Assembly: GCA_947259355.1 (NCBI GenBank)
Contig: CAMYMF010000017.1
Span: 1-44,062, forward strand
DNA length: 44,062 bases
Origin: an uncultured Nitrospirota bacterium
GTDB taxonomy: Bacteria > CG2-30-53-67
Reading direction: 5' to 3'
A program made the translations under genes and the position numbers. Shown here in pieces: positions 9,119 to 19,344 of the stretch. The notes beneath the pieces were generated by a model. The model searched no databases, was not told the origin of the DNA, and was given only the letters and a program-made list of their open reading frames with translations. The number at the start of each line of letters is the position of its first letter. Positions within the stretch are counted from its first letter, which is position 1.

Positions 9119-10372
9119 CTAGGACTTGAGGGGGGCTTTCTTCTCATGGTAGGTCTGTTCCTTGTCGAGCTGGAAGGCCCGGTGCAGTTCGCGCACGGCC
9201 AGCTCGAAATACTTGGCATCGATCACGCAGGAGATCTTGATTTCCGATGTGCTGATCATCTCAATGTTGATGCCGGCATCGGCCAGGGTCTCGAACATCT
9301 GGGCAGCCACACCGGTGTGCGAGCGCATCCCAACCCCGACAATGGCCACTTTCACGATGTGCTCGTTGACGTCGATCTCCTGGATGCCGAGATCTTGCTT
9401 GAGGGTCTCCATGATCTTGGCCGCCCGGGGGCGGTCTTCTTTCGAGACCGTGAAGGTCAGGTCTGCCAGACCGTCCTTTCCGATGTTCTGGATGATCATG
9501 TCCACAAGGATCCTGGCATCGGCCAGCGCCCGGAAGATCCGCTTGGCCACGCCGGGCCGGTCGGGAATGCCCATGACTGAAACCTTGGCTTCGTCTTTGT
9601 TGTAGGCAATGCCGGAGACTACCACGTCTTCCATGTCGGACTCCTCTTTCGTGACCAGTGTTCCCGGGTTTTGATTAAAGCTGCTGCGCACCATGAGGGG
9701 CACATTGTATTTTTTGGCCAGCTCGACGGAACGGGTCTGCAGCACCTTGGCCCCGAGACTGGCCAGTTCCAGCATCTCTTCATAGGCAATACGGTCCAGT
9801 TTCCGGGCTTCGGGCACGATGTTCGGATCGGTGGTGTAGACACCATCCACATCGGTGAATATCTCGCACAGTTCGGCCTTAAACGCGGCGGCCAGGGCAA
9901 CGGCCGAGGTGTCCGAGCCCCCCCGCCCGAGGGTCGACACATCGGATTTCTCGCTGATTCCCTGAAACCCGGCGACCACGGCGATCTTTTTCTGATCGAG
10001 GGCATCCCGGATCCGCTCGCCGGTGATGCGGGCGATGCGGGCCCGGCCGTGGGCGAAATCGGTGATGATGCCGGCTTGCCGCCCGGTGAACGACTGAGCC
10101 GGGTGCCCGATGGTCTGCAGGGCAATTGCGAGCAGCGCACTCGTAATCCGCTCCCCCGATGAGAGGAGCAGATCGTATTCCCGCTCGTCGGGCAGATCGG
10201 CCAGTTCCAGTGCCCAGCCGACCAGCTTGTTCGTCTCACCTGCCATGGCCGACACCACGACAATGACGTCATGCCCTGCCGCCCGGGCTTCTCCAATCCG
10301 CCGGGCCACTTGGCGAATCCGTTCGATGTCCCGCACCGAGGTGCCGCCGTACTTCTGCACAATCAGTCCCAT
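9119..10372 (-). CDS. lysC: aspartate kinase
   Basis: A 417-residue monofunctional aspartokinase, first enzyme of lysine, threonine and methionine synthesis. It has the kinase start VQKYGGTSV with the catalytic Lys at position 7, [29 protein letters not shown], and two C-terminal ACT domains ([13 protein letters not shown] and [15 protein letters not shown]) for feedback control by lysine and/or threonine. Length is normal. The gap to the upstream ApgM-like gene is 27 bases, consistent with one operon running from hom to cimA. Confidence 0.96.
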   Translation of the reverse strand: MGLIVQKYGGTSVRDIERIRQVARRIGEARAAGHDVIVVVSAMAGETNKLVGWALELADLPDEREYDLLLSSGERITSALLAIALQTIGHPAQSFTGRQAGIITDFAHGRARIARITGERIRDALDQKKIAVVAGFQGISEKSDVSTLGRGGSDTSAVALAAAFKAELCEIFTDVDGVYTTDPNIVPEARKLDRIAYEEMLELASLGAKVLQTRSVELAKKYNVPLMVRSSFNQNPGTLVTKEESDMEDVVVSGIAYNKDEAKVSVMGIPDRPGVAKRIFRALADARILVDMIIQNIGKDGLADLTFTVSKEDRPRAAKIMETLKQDLGIQEIDVNEHIVKVAIVGVGMRSHTGVAAQMFETLADAGINIEMISTSEIKISCVIDAKYFELAVRELHRAFQLDKEQTYHEKKAPLKS

Positions 10373-10399
10373 GAGTCCCGTCCATTCCTGCGGCCGTGC

Positions 10400-11599
10400 T
10401 CAACGACCGGATTGTCCCTGAGTGACAAATTCGTCCATGAGGGTAAAGCCCCGATCAACGACCCGGCCCGACCGGCGGGCCGTCTCCTCATCGTAGCGGT
10501 CCTGCGACGCCCGCACTTCCCGGCTGTCGAAGATCACAAAGGGCGACATGGCCCGGCTATGTGTCCGGGTCTCGATGGGTGTGGGATGATCAGGCAGGAG
10601 CAGGATCCGGAATTCACCCAGATCCTGCAGTCCGCTCCAGATCGGACCCACCACCTTTTCATCGAAATTCTCGATGGCCCGGAGCTTCTCTTCCACGTCA
10701 CCCATGTGGCCCGCTTCATCGGGTGCCTCTACATGAACATAGACGAAATCCATCTCCTGCAGCGCCTTCACCGCCGCCTGTGCCTTGCCCCGATAGTTGG
10801 TGTCGAAGTACCCGGTGGCGCCGGGCACCGCGAGGGGCGTCAGCCCCGCATAGATACCGATTCCCTTGAGCAGATCGACCGCGGAGATCACCGCGCCCGT
10901 CAACCCGTAACGCTCCTGAAACGTCGGGAGACAGGGACGAAGCCCCTGCCCCCAGAGCCAAATGGCATTGGCCGGGCGCTTCCCTGCATCCGTCCGCCGG
11001 CGGTTCACCGGATGGTCCCGCAGCACGCCCTGGGCGCGCAGCATCAGGTCGTTGAGCAGCTCATGGCCCTCTCCCGAGGGCAGATATCTCTTGAACGGCT
11101 GGCCCGTAATGTCGTGAGGCGGCGTGCAGACCATGTCTCGTCTGCCCTTTTGCCAGACCATGAGGTGGCGGTAACTGACACCGGGGTAGAAAGCGATCTG
11201 CCCATCGGCCAGTGCCTGGTGCAGATCCGTAATGAGCGCCCTCGCTTCGCCGGTGCTGATGTGCCCCGCGCTGAAATCTGCCATCCGGGCCTCCGCGAGG
11301 GTAACGAGATTGCAGCGAAAAGCCACGTCTGCCGCCTCCAGTTTGACCGACATGCTGGCGGCCTCCAGGGGGGCCCGACCCGTATAATAGACCGACGGAT
11401 CGTAACCGAGCACCGAGAGGTTGGCCACATCGCTGCCGGCCGGGAACCCGTCGGGCACCGTCCGAATAAGCCCCGGTGATCCGCCGGCCGCGATTCGATC
11501 CATGTTCGGTGTGCGGGCCGCCTGCAAGGGGGTTCGCCCCCCCAACACGTCCAACGGCCGATCGGCCATTCCGTCGCCCAGCAGCACCACGTATTTCAT
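10400..11599 (-). CDS. ApgM-family protein, proposed homoserine kinase analogue
   Basis: A 399-residue protein of the archaeal-type cofactor-independent phosphoglycerate mutase family (alkaline-phosphatase fold). Seen are the metal-binding start LLGDGMADRP with D9, RTPLQAARTPNMDRIA, SDVANLSVLGYDP and the C-terminal HVEAPDEAGHMGD plus LLPDHPTP. A bacterial subfamily of this fold has been proposed as a functional analogue of homoserine kinase because it sits in threonine operons (TIGR02535, from memory). Here it lies between thrC and lysC, and no GHMP-type thrB occurs in the cluster, which favours that role over glycolysis. An ATG eight codons upstream (11623) is possible; the ATG at 11599 has AGGA close by and matches the family N terminus. 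Confidence 0.85.
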   Translation of the reverse strand: MKYVVLLGDGMADRPLDVLGGRTPLQAARTPNMDRIAAGGSPGLIRTVPDGFPAGSDVANLSVLGYDPSVYYTGRAPLEAASMSVKLEAADVAFRCNLVTLAEARMADFSAGHISTGEARALITDLHQALADGQIAFYPGVSYRHLMVWQKGRRDMVCTPPHDITGQPFKRYLPSGEGHELLNDLMLRAQGVLRDHPVNRRRTDAGKRPANAIWLWGQGLRPCLPTFQERYGLTGAVISAVDLLKGIGIYAGLTPLAVPGATGYFDTNYRGKAQAAVKALQEMDFVYVHVEAPDEAGHMGDVEEKLRAIENFDEKVVGPIWSGLQDLGEFRILLLPDHPTPIETRTHSRAMSPFVIFDSREVRASQDRYDEETARRSGRVVDRGFTLMDEFVTQGQSGR

Positions 11600-11649
11600 T
11601 TTTCCTGCCGACCTTTCAGACATGACACCCTATTGGGAAATCGTAAATA

Positions 11650-11914
11650 GAAAATGGCTTACTGTAGGTTCTTAGGCTCAAGACTGAAGGCTAGAGGGGT
11701 AAGGCTAATAATCGTTTTCGCCTTGCACGCCCCATGCCTTTCTCCCAGGTTAAAGAGTCTTCAGTCTTCAACCTCTCCCTTTGAACTTCCCCCACCGGGT
11801 CTTGTCCTTTATCGGTTACCGCCCACGGCCTACTGCTCACCGCCCACCGTCTTCTGTCCTCCGTCTTCAGCCTTCAGCCTTCAGCCTTGTACGTTCAGCC
11901 TTGAATCTTCAGCC
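11650..11914. repeat. degenerate heptanucleotide repeat tract
   Basis: The 335-base gap between the apgM-like and thrC genes is largely made of degenerate 7-mers. From 11817 to 11914 fourteen heptads run in strict register: from TACCGCC, CACGGCC and CACCGCC types to five exact TTCAGCC copies at 11866, 11873, 11880, 11894 and 11908. On the left side (about 11680-11715) heptads of the complementary type (AGACTGA, AGGCTAG, AGGCTAA) occur, so the tract has a partly inverted layout. No gene is seen here. Confidence 0.75.
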
Positions 11915-11934
11915 TTCTCTATCTGCTCTTCCCC

Positions 11935-13008
11935 TCAAAACCCCAGCGCCTCCACGACGGCGTCGAGATCGGCCGGAAGGGTTCTTGCCTGGTCGCAGAC
12001 AGAGATGGCCGTGGATGGGTCTTTCAGCCCGTGACCCGTCAGGGAGCAGACCACCGTTTCGCCGCCGTCAAAACCGCCCTCCCCGTTCCGCTTGATTACG
12101 CCAGCCACAGAGGCCGCCGACGCCGGCTCACAAAAGATCCCTTCCATGACGGCCACCATCCGATAGGCAGCGAGAATCTCTTCGTCGCTGACTATGGCGA
12201 TCCGGCCGCCCGATTCCTGCGCAGCGTCTACGGCGCCCTGCCACGAGGCCGGGTTGCCGATCCGGATGGCCGTAGCCACCGTCTCCGGCTTCTCGATGGG
12301 GTGGCCCCGTACGATGGGCGCCGCCCCGGCCGCCTGAAAACCGATCATCGCGGGGAGCCGATCGATCCGTCCCGCCTCCCGGTACCTGCGGTATCCCTTC
12401 CAGTACGCGGTGATGTTGCCGGCGTTTCCCACAGGCAGCGCGTGAAAATCGGGGCAGCGCCCCAGCTGGTCACACGTCTCGTAGGCCGCCGTCGTCTGTC
12501 CCTCGATGCGATACGGATTGAGGGAGTTCACCAGGGTTACGGGATAGTTCTCGGCGATGGCGCGAACGATCTTCAAGGCCTGATCGAAATTCCCCTCGAT
12601 TTGAAGCACCTTGGCCCCATGCATCATGGCTTGCGAGAGCTTCCCCACGGCAATCTTTCCTTCCGGAATGAGCACGAAGGCCCGCAGGCCCGTGCGAGCG
12701 GCATAGGCCGCAGCCGCGGCCGAGGTGTTGCCCGTGGACGCGCAGATCACCGCGGTGGCCCCGTCCTCCAGTGCTTTGGAGATGGCCATGGCCATCCCGC
12801 GATCCTTGAAAGAGCCCGTCGGGTTGGCCCCGTCGAACTTCAGATAGAGCGCAAGATCCGGATTAATCGCGGCTGCGAGACGCTCGGCGCGAATGAGCGG
12901 TGTATTGCCCTCCAGCAGGGTGACCACCGGCGTCTTCTCTGTGACCGGCAGAAACGCCCGGTACTCCTCCACCACACCGCGCCACGCTTTCACGGTGTCT
13001 GCTCCCAT
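11935..13008 (-). CDS. thrC: threonine synthase
   Basis: PLP enzyme of 357 residues that converts O-phosphohomoserine to threonine. The cofactor Lys is K68 in NPTGSFKDRGM, followed by ICASTGNTSAAAAAYAAR and the phosphate-binding SLNPYRIEGQTTAAYE region. The length and sequence match the short bacterial/archaeal class of ThrC. Its position between hom and the ApgM-like gene supports a dedicated threonine operon. The ends of this gene are bordered on both sides by heptad-repeat spacers, unlike the tight spacing elsewhere in the cluster. Confidence 0.95.
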   Translation of the reverse strand: MGADTVKAWRGVVEEYRAFLPVTEKTPVVTLLEGNTPLIRAERLAAAINPDLALYLKFDGANPTGSFKDRGMAMAISKALEDGATAVICASTGNTSAAAAAYAARTGLRAFVLIPEGKIAVGKLSQAMMHGAKVLQIEGNFDQALKIVRAIAENYPVTLVNSLNPYRIEGQTTAAYETCDQLGRCPDFHALPVGNAGNITAYWKGYRRYREAGRIDRLPAMIGFQAAGAAPIVRGHPIEKPETVATAIRIGNPASWQGAVDAAQESGGRIAIVSDEEILAAYRMVAVMEGIFCEPASAASVAGVIKRNGEGGFDGGETVVCSLTGHGLKDPSTAISVCDQARTLPADLDAVVEALGF

Positions 13009-13042
13009 GCGGGCTTCTCTCTATGCCCTCTCTCTTTGTCTC

Positions 13043-13105
13043 GTTTCAATTTACGATTTACTATTTCCAATTATCAATTTCCCGTTTCCTAATTCCCGTT
13101 TTCAC
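13043..13105. repeat. second heptad repeat tract, hom-thrC gap
   Basis: Heptads run in register from GTTTCAA at 13043 and TTTACGA at 13050 through TTTACTA, TTTCCAA, TTATCAA, TTTCCCG, TTTCCTA, ATTCCCG and TTTTCAC. The tract crosses the hom stop codon (13089-13091), so the last residues of homoserine dehydrogenase are encoded by repeat sequence. Confidence 0.7.
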
Positions 13106-14411
13106 TGCGCCAGTCTTCGATACGGATGAGTACCGTCTTGTCCCGAGTGATGTCGAGACGATCCGTCTCCAGCAGCGCATGCTTCACATTGCGTTCCTCG
13201 GCCCGATGGGTGATCATGACGATCGGTACCGATCCGTCGGCCCGCCGTCCCTTCTGGATAACGGAGGCGATGCTGATTTGATGCTGTCCCAGCACACCGG
13301 CGATTCGGGAAAGCACGCCTGGCTCGTCCACGGTGCCAAAGCGGAGAAAATAACGACAGCGCACATCGTCCATGTTGCGCACCGGAATGGGCTCGCGCGA
13401 CGTCTGTAGATAGGCCGCGGGCGGCACCCGGCCAACCACACCGTGTAAGATATCCCTGCTGATATCAATGAGATCGGAGATCACGGCACTGGCCGTGGGC
13501 AGGGCGCCCGCGCCCTTGCCGTAATAGAGACTCGGCCCGACGGCGTCTCCGTTCACATAGATCGCGTTGAGCACGCCGTTCACCTGCGCCAGCAGAGTCC
13601 TCTCTGAGATCATTGTCGGATGGACCCGGGCCTCCACCTCGCCGTTGACCAGCTTCGTGATGCCCAGAAGCTTGATCTTGTAACCGAAACTGCGGGCATA
13701 CTCAATATCCACCGGAGTGATCCGGGAAATCCCTTCTGTGTAGACCTGATCGAGGGCCACGGGCGTGCCGAACGCGAGGCTCGCCAGCACCGCCAGCTTG
13801 TGGGCCGAATCGATCCCTTCGATGTCATAGCTCGGATCGGCCTCGGCATAGCCGTGGGCCATGGCTTCTTTCAGCACGTCCTCGAAGGGTGCGCCCGCCT
13901 CGGTCATCTGTGTCAGGATGTAGTTGGCTGTGCCGTTAACGACGCCGTAGATCGACTCGATCCGATTGGCCGCCAATCCTTCCCGGATGGCTTGGACAAT
14001 GGGGATGCCGCCCCCCACACTGGCCTCAAAGGCGAGGCGCCGCTGATGCTGCTGGGCCAGCGCATAAAGCTCTTCCCCGTGCTCCGCGAGCAGGGCCTTG
14101 TTGGCGGTAACCACATGCTTGCCCGCCGTCAGGGCCTCACGGACCACATCCCGGGACGCACGGGTTCCACCGATCAACTCCACCACAATCTGGATCTCGG
14201 GGTCCTTGAGAATGTCGTCGGCCCGCGCGGAGAGCACACCGGGGCGGACCGAAATCCCCCGGTCGGTCGTGACATCGAGATCGACAATTCTGCGCACCGT
14301 GATTTCAGCGCCCAGCCGCCGCTCGATGAGGGGGCCGTTCTTTTCCAGAACCCGCATCACGCCCGTACCGATGGTGCCGAGCCCGAAGATGCCAATGGGT
14401 ATCTGATGCAT
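13089..14411 (-). CDS. hom: homoserine dehydrogenase
   Basis: A 440-residue NAD(P)-dependent homoserine dehydrogenase of the monofunctional, ACT-containing type. Seen are the nucleotide-binding loop GIFGLGTIGTG at 7-17, VVTANKALLAEHG, the catalytic-region VVNGTANYILTQMTEAGAPF, EGIDSAHKLAVLA and a C-terminal ACT domain (RFGTVDEPGVLSRIAGVLG) for threonine feedback. The few C-terminal residues SENGN come from an intergenic heptad-repeat tract that runs into the gene, so the end may be strain-variable. It starts 26 bases after the aminotransferase stop. Confidence 0.95.
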   Translation of the reverse strand: MHQIPIGIFGLGTIGTGVMRVLEKNGPLIERRLGAEITVRRIVDLDVTTDRGISVRPGVLSARADDILKDPEIQIVVELIGGTRASRDVVREALTAGKHVVTANKALLAEHGEELYALAQQHQRRLAFEASVGGGIPIVQAIREGLAANRIESIYGVVNGTANYILTQMTEAGAPFEDVLKEAMAHGYAEADPSYDIEGIDSAHKLAVLASLAFGTPVALDQVYTEGISRITPVDIEYARSFGYKIKLLGITKLVNGEVEARVHPTMISERTLLAQVNGVLNAIYVNGDAVGPSLYYGKGAGALPTASAVISDLIDISRDILHGVVGRVPPAAYLQTSREPIPVRNMDDVRCRYFLRFGTVDEPGVLSRIAGVLGQHQISIASVIQKGRRADGSVPIVMITHRAEERNVKHALLETDRLDITRDKTVLIRIEDWRSENGN

Positions 14412-14437
14412 CGAGACCCCTCCCGCACACCGGCGAC

Positions 14438-15640
14438 TCAGAACAGCTCCCGGATGCCGCGCACCGCCTGTCGGGTACGGTGCTCGTTTTCCACCAGAGC
14501 AAAGCGAACGAACTCGTCGCCGTAGTCCCCGAAACCGATCCCGGGCGAGACAGCCACCTTCGCTCTATCGAGCACCAGCTTGGAGAATTCGAGCGACCCC
14601 ATGGCCCGGTACTGGGTGGGGATGCGCGCCCAGACGAACATGGTGGCCTTGGGCTTTTCAATCTCCCACCCGATTCGGTTCAACCCGTCGCAGAGCACGT
14701 CGCGGCGCGAGCGGTACATCTCCACGATTTCCCGGACACAGCGCTGATCCCCCTTGAGCGCAATGATGGCCGCGATCTGGATCGGCTGGAACATTCCATA
14801 GTCGAGGTAGCTCTTCATCTTGGTCAACGCCGCGATGATTTCCGGGTTCCCGGCACAGAAACCGACCCGCCATCCCGGCATGTTGTACGTCTTCGACAGG
14901 CTCGTAAACTCCACCCCCACGTCTTTGGCCCCGTTCACCTCCAGAAAACTCGGCGCCCGATAACCGTCGAAGACAAGCTCCGCATAGGCGAGGTCGTGAA
15001 TGACGATGACATTGTTCTCTTTCGCAAAATCCACCACCTTTTCGAAGAACTCGCGGTCCACCACACGGGTGGTGGGGTTGTGCGGAAAGTTGAGCATCAC
15101 CGCTTTGGGCCGCGGCCAGGTCTGCCGATAGGCCTCGCTCAGCTCGAAGAAAAAATCTCCGTCCAGCGTCATCGGTACATGGCGCACGTCGCCGTTGGAG
15201 ACGATGACGCTATACGCATGGATGGGATAGGTCGGGTTCGGCACGAGCACCGAATCGCCCGGACCGACCAGGGTCAGAGCCAGATGCGAGATCCCCTCCT
15301 TGGAACCAATGGTTGCGATGGCCTCCGTCTCGGGGTCGAGTGCCACCTCGTACTTCCTGCGATACCACTCCGTAATGGCTTCCCGGAGCTTGGGAATTCC
15401 CTTGGACAGCGAGTAGCGATGATTCTTCGGGTTCTGTGCCGCCTCACTGAGTTTGTCCACAATGTGCTGGGGCGTTCCCTGATCGGGGTTGCCCATACCC
15501 AGGTCGATGATGTCTTCGCCCCGTCGACGGGCCTTCATCTTCAGCTCATTGACGATGGCAAAAACATAGGGAGGCATTCTCTCGATTCTGCGAAAAACGA
15601 ATTCCAACGCTGACTCCTTCTGATCGTGAACCCCGCCCAT
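14438..15640 (-). CDS. alaC: class I/II aminotransferase, AlaC/LL-DAP-aminotransferase-like
   Basis: A 400-residue fold-type I PLP aminotransferase. The cofactor Lys is K250 in [15 protein letters not shown], with [14 protein letters not shown] for the Asn/Asp region. The opening [17 protein letters not shown] and [12 protein letters not shown] place it in the group that contains E. coli AlaC (glutamate-pyruvate transaminase) and related branched-chain or LL-diaminopimelate aminotransferases. In this aspartate-family operon either alanine formation or a lysine-pathway transamination is possible; sequence alone does not decide. Its ATG overlaps the lipA stop by one base (TGATG), indicating coupled translation. 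Confidence 0.88.
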   Translation of the reverse strand: MGGVHDQKESALEFVFRRIERMPPYVFAIVNELKMKARRRGEDIIDLGMGNPDQGTPQHIVDKLSEAAQNPKNHRYSLSKGIPKLREAITEWYRRKYEVALDPETEAIATIGSKEGISHLALTLVGPGDSVLVPNPTYPIHAYSVIVSNGDVRHVPMTLDGDFFFELSEAYRQTWPRPKAVMLNFPHNPTTRVVDREFFEKVVDFAKENNVIVIHDLAYAELVFDGYRAPSFLEVNGAKDVGVEFTSLSKTYNMPGWRVGFCAGNPEIIAALTKMKSYLDYGMFQPIQIAAIIALKGDQRCVREIVEMYRSRRDVLCDGLNRIGWEIEKPKATMFVWARIPTQYRAMGSLEFSKLVLDRAKVAVSPGIGFGDYGDEFVRFALVENEHRTRQAVRGIRELF

Positions 15641-16521
15641 CAGGGAATAGATTGAAGTTTCAAGGCCGCCATGGCCTCATCGGCCCGGAAGGAACTCCGC
15701 ACCAGGGGCCCGGCCAGCACCACTGAAAATCCGAGCGCCGCAGCGATCCGCTCATAGGCTTCAAACTGCTCCGGTGACACATATTCGACCACCGGAAGGT
15801 TCTCCTTACGGGGGCGGAGGTACTGCCCCACCGTCAAGACGTCACATCCAACGGCCCGAAGATCCCCCATGACCGCGGCCACCTCATCGGATGTTTCCCC
15901 CAGTCCCACCATGATCCCCGATTTGGTCAGGCAGCCAACCCTGCTGCGCTTCACCTGCGCCAGCAGTGCGAGCGAGCGGTCGTAATCGGCCCCGCCCCGT
16001 ACCGTCGGATAGAGTCGGGGAACGGTTTCGAGGTTGTGATTGTAAATATCCGGGCCGGCGGCAAGGACCCCGTCGATCGCTTCGGGCCGGCCGCCGAAAT
16101 CCGGGGTCAACACCTCGATGGTAACAGACGGCACCTCTTGTCGCAGCCGCCGAACGGTCTCGGCAAAATGCGCACTGCCGCCGTCGGGCAAATCGTCCCG
16201 GGTCACCGACGTGATCACCACATGTTTGAGCCCCAGCTCGCCGACGGCCTGCACGATCTGCGCCGGCTCGTTCCGGTCCACGGGCACCGGCGTTTGATGC
16301 AATACCGCACAGAAGCCGCAGCGACGCGTGCAGGCGTCGCCCAGAATCATGAAGGTGGCCGTGTCCCGCGCAAAGCACTCCCCCAGATTGGGACACCGCG
16401 CCGATTCGCAGACCGTGTGCAGGCCGCGCTTTCGGAGCAGTCGTTTCATCCGGTGGGTGGCCTCGCCACTGCCGGCGCGCTTGGTGACCCAAGGGGGAAG
16501 CCGTTTCGTTGTCATGGGCAT
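15640..16521 (-). CDS. lipA: lipoyl synthase
   Basis: Radical SAM enzyme of 293 residues that inserts two sulfurs into octanoyl-protein to form lipoyl groups. Both iron-sulfur motifs are complete: auxiliary cluster C38-x4-C43-x5-C49 ([12 protein letters not shown]) and SAM cluster C64-x3-C68-x2-C71 (CTRRCGFC). The C-terminal Ser-bearing motif is RSSFRADE where most have RSSYRADE; the essential serines are kept. It is the first gene of the operon continuing into the aminotransferase and threonine genes, driven by the promoter at 16621-16650. No lipB is seen nearby. Confidence 0.95.
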   Translation of the reverse strand: MPMTTKRLPPWVTKRAGSGEATHRMKRLLRKRGLHTVCESARCPNLGECFARDTATFMILGDACTRRCGFCAVLHQTPVPVDRNEPAQIVQAVGELGLKHVVITSVTRDDLPDGGSAHFAETVRRLRQEVPSVTIEVLTPDFGGRPEAIDGVLAAGPDIYNHNLETVPRLYPTVRGGADYDRSLALLAQVKRSRVGCLTKSGIMVGLGETSDEVAAVMGDLRAVGCDVLTVGQYLRPRKENLPVVEYVSPEQFEAYERIAAALGFSVVLAGPLVRSSFRADEAMAALKLQSIP

Positions 16522-16620
16522 CAGAATTCAGAAGGTCGCCGCCCTGCGTCGGCGGACCCTCCTACGGAGCGCCAACTCCTTTTATTTTCAACCTTTTTCA
16601 GTCAAACACCGAAGTTTTGT

Positions 16621-16650
16621 AATATATCACTGATGTTTTTTACAAGTCAA
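16621..16650 (-). promoter_or_regulatory. sigma70-type promoter for lipA operon
   Basis: On the minus strand TTGACT (16650-16645) is separated by 18 bases from TATATT (16626-16621), each one base from consensus, in an AT-rich patch within the otherwise GC-rich 229-base gap 16522-16750. It points to lipA, about 100 bases away. Confidence 0.7.
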
Positions 16651-16750
16651 ATTATTTGTGTGAAGCAGCAGGAGCCCTGACGGCGCGCGGTACGACGCGG
16701 TGAAATCGAAGAGGCCCGAGAGAAGTTGGACAAAGAGGATAGGAGAAGGC

Positions 16751-19144
16751 TCAACGATCCAGCGCGTGCCGCACGGCGCTTGCGATCGTCTCGAAAGTGA
16801 CCGGTTTTCGGATGAAGGCCCCCGCCCCCATCCGCTGTGCCTCAACGACCCGTGCCGACTCGGCATAACCCGAGAGGAGCACCGCCCTCTGCGCCGGATA
16901 GGTCTTTGTGATGCGTCTGTAGGTCTCAGTGCCGTCGATCCCGTCCATAATCATGTCGAGTATGAGCAAATCCTGCGGGTGTTCCGCCGCATGGGCCACG
17001 GCCCCCTCCCCGCTCTCCACACTCTGGACGACGTAGCCTAGCTTTGTCAACAAATGGGTGAGCACCTCGCGCTGAATCGGATCGTCGTCCACCACCAGGA
17101 TCCGTTCCGTCCCTGTCGGGATGTCTGCCACCACGTCCGTAGATTCCGAGGGAGTTTCCCTCGTGATGGGGAAATAGAGAGAAAAGGTGGTCCCTTGACC
17201 GGGACGGCTTGCGACATCCAGATAGCCCTCATGATCCTCCGTCACCGCCCGAACCACGCTGAGACCGAGGCCCGAGCCCCGTTTCCGATCCGTCTTCTTG
17301 GTTGTGAAAAAAGGATCAAAAATGCGATTCAGAACTTGCGGGTGGATCCCAGTGCCCGTGTCGATGATATCAACCCTGACGTATTCGCCTCTAAGAATGG
17401 TTTCATAGTTCTTCAGGGGTGAATCGAGGTAGACGTTTCGCGCGGTGACGGTGAGCGTCCCCATGTCGGCCATGGCCTCCACGGCGTTGGTAATGAGATT
17501 CGTAAAGACGCGGTCGAGCTGTGACGCCCCGCCCTTGACCGGCAGCAGATCGGGTGCGAACCTCTTTTCCAGTACTACCGTTTTGGGAAAGACCATCCCC
17601 TCGAGCAGCGTGTCGAGCAGTCGCACCAAGGAGAGTACTTCGAGATTGTAATGCCCGCGCCTTCCCAACGTCAACAGCTGCTGGTTGATCTCTGCCATCT
17701 GAATGGCCGCGGCCTGCATCGCCTCGAGCAGGGGCAGGGTCGGGTCTCCTTCCCGGCATTCCAGACGAACCAAATCGGGGTAGGCCGTGAGCGGAGACAG
17801 GAGGTTGTTGAAGTCATGGGCGATCTGCCCGGCGACGCGTCCGGCCGCTTCGAGGCGCTGGGCCCGGGAAAGCTCCTCCTCCAGGCGCTTGCGGTCGGTC
17901 ATGTCCTCGAAAACACCGATGCCGCCGGTGACGGTGCCGTCATTCGAAACGATCGGATTGTAATCGGCCCGGAGAGAACGCGTCTTTTTCCCCGTCACAG
18001 AGGTGTATTCCCCTTCGAAATGCCCCGTGCCGCCCGACAGAGCCGCCTGAATGGCTTCTTTCATCCGGGGATCTTTCAGCGAGCGGAGCGTGTCAAAACC
18101 AACCTGTTTCTCTTTCGGCGCACCCATGATGCCTGCGAAATAGTCGTTGCACGCCGTGCAAATTCCTGCGGCATCAAAGTGCATAATCCCGAGGGGCGCA
18201 TTCTCGAAAATCAGGCGGTATTTCTCTTCCGATTCCCGCAGGACCCGTTCCGCGTTCTTCCGGTCAGTCACATCCGTGGCGATCTCCAATCGGACCAGTC
18301 TCCCGTCGACCCACCGGATGGCCCGGTCCCGAACTTCGTACCATCTCTGGTTTATGGTGTTCTGGAAATCCCACAGTACGGTCCCCGTGGGCTCGCCGTC
18401 CGGTCCCACTAGGCGGTCATTCGTACAGAATTCGCAAGGCCCGCTCTGCCCGGTCTGGAGCGCCTGCCAGCAGGGCCGCCCCACGATATCGCCGAAGATG
18501 TTACACGTATAGTCGTTCACAAAGAGGACTTCGTGGGTCTCTAGATCAGAGACATACACGATCGCGTCCAGGCTGTTCAGAACAACCAGCAGTCGTTCAT
18601 GGGACTCCCTCAGCGCCGCTTCCGACTTTTCCTGATCGGTGATGTCGATGCCGGTCGCAATGACGTACTCAACCTGGCCTTGGGGTCCGAGCAGGGCGGT
18701 GTTGGACCATGCCATGAGCCGCAACGTTCCACCCTAGGTGACCCAATGGTGCTCATCCCGGTTCGGGAAGTGCCCCGCCTTCATGCAGTGGTACACTTCC
18801 CGCACGGCGTCGATCTCGGACGGCGGCACCAAAAAGTCCCAAACGGTACACCCCCGGACCTCCTCGAAACGGTAACCGGTGAGTGTTTCGCAAGCCTGGT
18901 TGAACTGGACGATCCGCCCCTCGCCGTCGAGCACCGTGACGACAGCCCCGACCGTCTCAAGAACGGCGGAAGCTAATTCGCCGTCCAGGCTGAACGAGGC
19001 TGGATCATGGGGACTGTCTGAATCGGAACCGGGGTTCGGCTGCTTACGTTGGATGGGAGACTGTGATGTGGCGTCGCTGAATTGACGGCGGGCGACATCG
19101 GGCCGCCTGTCGGAAGATGCCTGGGGCTGTTGCCGAGGCTTCAT
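16751..19144 (-). pseudogene. PAS-PAS-PAS hybrid histidine kinase split by an in-frame TAG
   Basis: One continuous reading frame interrupted by a single TAG at 18736-18734. The upstream piece (136 codons, ATG at 19144) holds most of a first PAS domain; the frame continues after the stop with GGTLRLMAWSNTALL, the rest of that PAS. Then come a second PAS with a CEFC cysteine pair, a third PAS, HisKA with the phospho-His in GQIAHDFNNLL, HATPase (GSGLGLSVVRAVTEDHEGY) and a C-terminal receiver with the Asp in LLILDMIMDG. It would be a soluble hybrid sensor kinase. The break may be a nonsense mutation, an assembly error or a recoded codon; the downstream part could start at TTG 18724 but then lacks most of PAS1. 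A strong promoter precedes it. Confidence 0.8.
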
Positions 19145-19238
19145 GGTCAGCGGGTCTCACGCTGGTGGTGGGCGAAAGTGTTTGTGTGCCGTATCGGTAT
19201 CTTAGACTCGGCGAGAATCGCGTCATCAGTGCGACCCA

Positions 19239-19267
19239 CTTATATCATGTGGACCTGCCCATGTCAA
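19239..19267 (-). promoter_or_regulatory. strong sigma70 promoter for the histidine kinase
   Basis: Minus-strand TTGACA (19267-19262, perfect) and TATAAG (19244-19239, five of six) are 17 bases apart. The start point would fall near 19232, about 88 bases before the kinase ATG at 19144. Confidence 0.75.
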
Positions 19268-19344
19268 CACACGGATCGGGCGGATACGTTGGCTGCCGCA
19301 TCCGCCCGGTCATCGCTGGAATCCCTGCAAAGAATGACTCGCGC

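Noticed and set aside
10400-11599. Simple glycolytic phosphoglycerate mutase
   Set aside because: Not excluded biochemically, but the position within hom-thrC-lysC and the lack of thrB in the cluster favour the homoserine kinase analogue; kept as an alternative only.
11817-11914. CRISPR array
   Set aside because: The repeat unit is 7 bases with no spacers and strong degeneracy; no cas genes are present.
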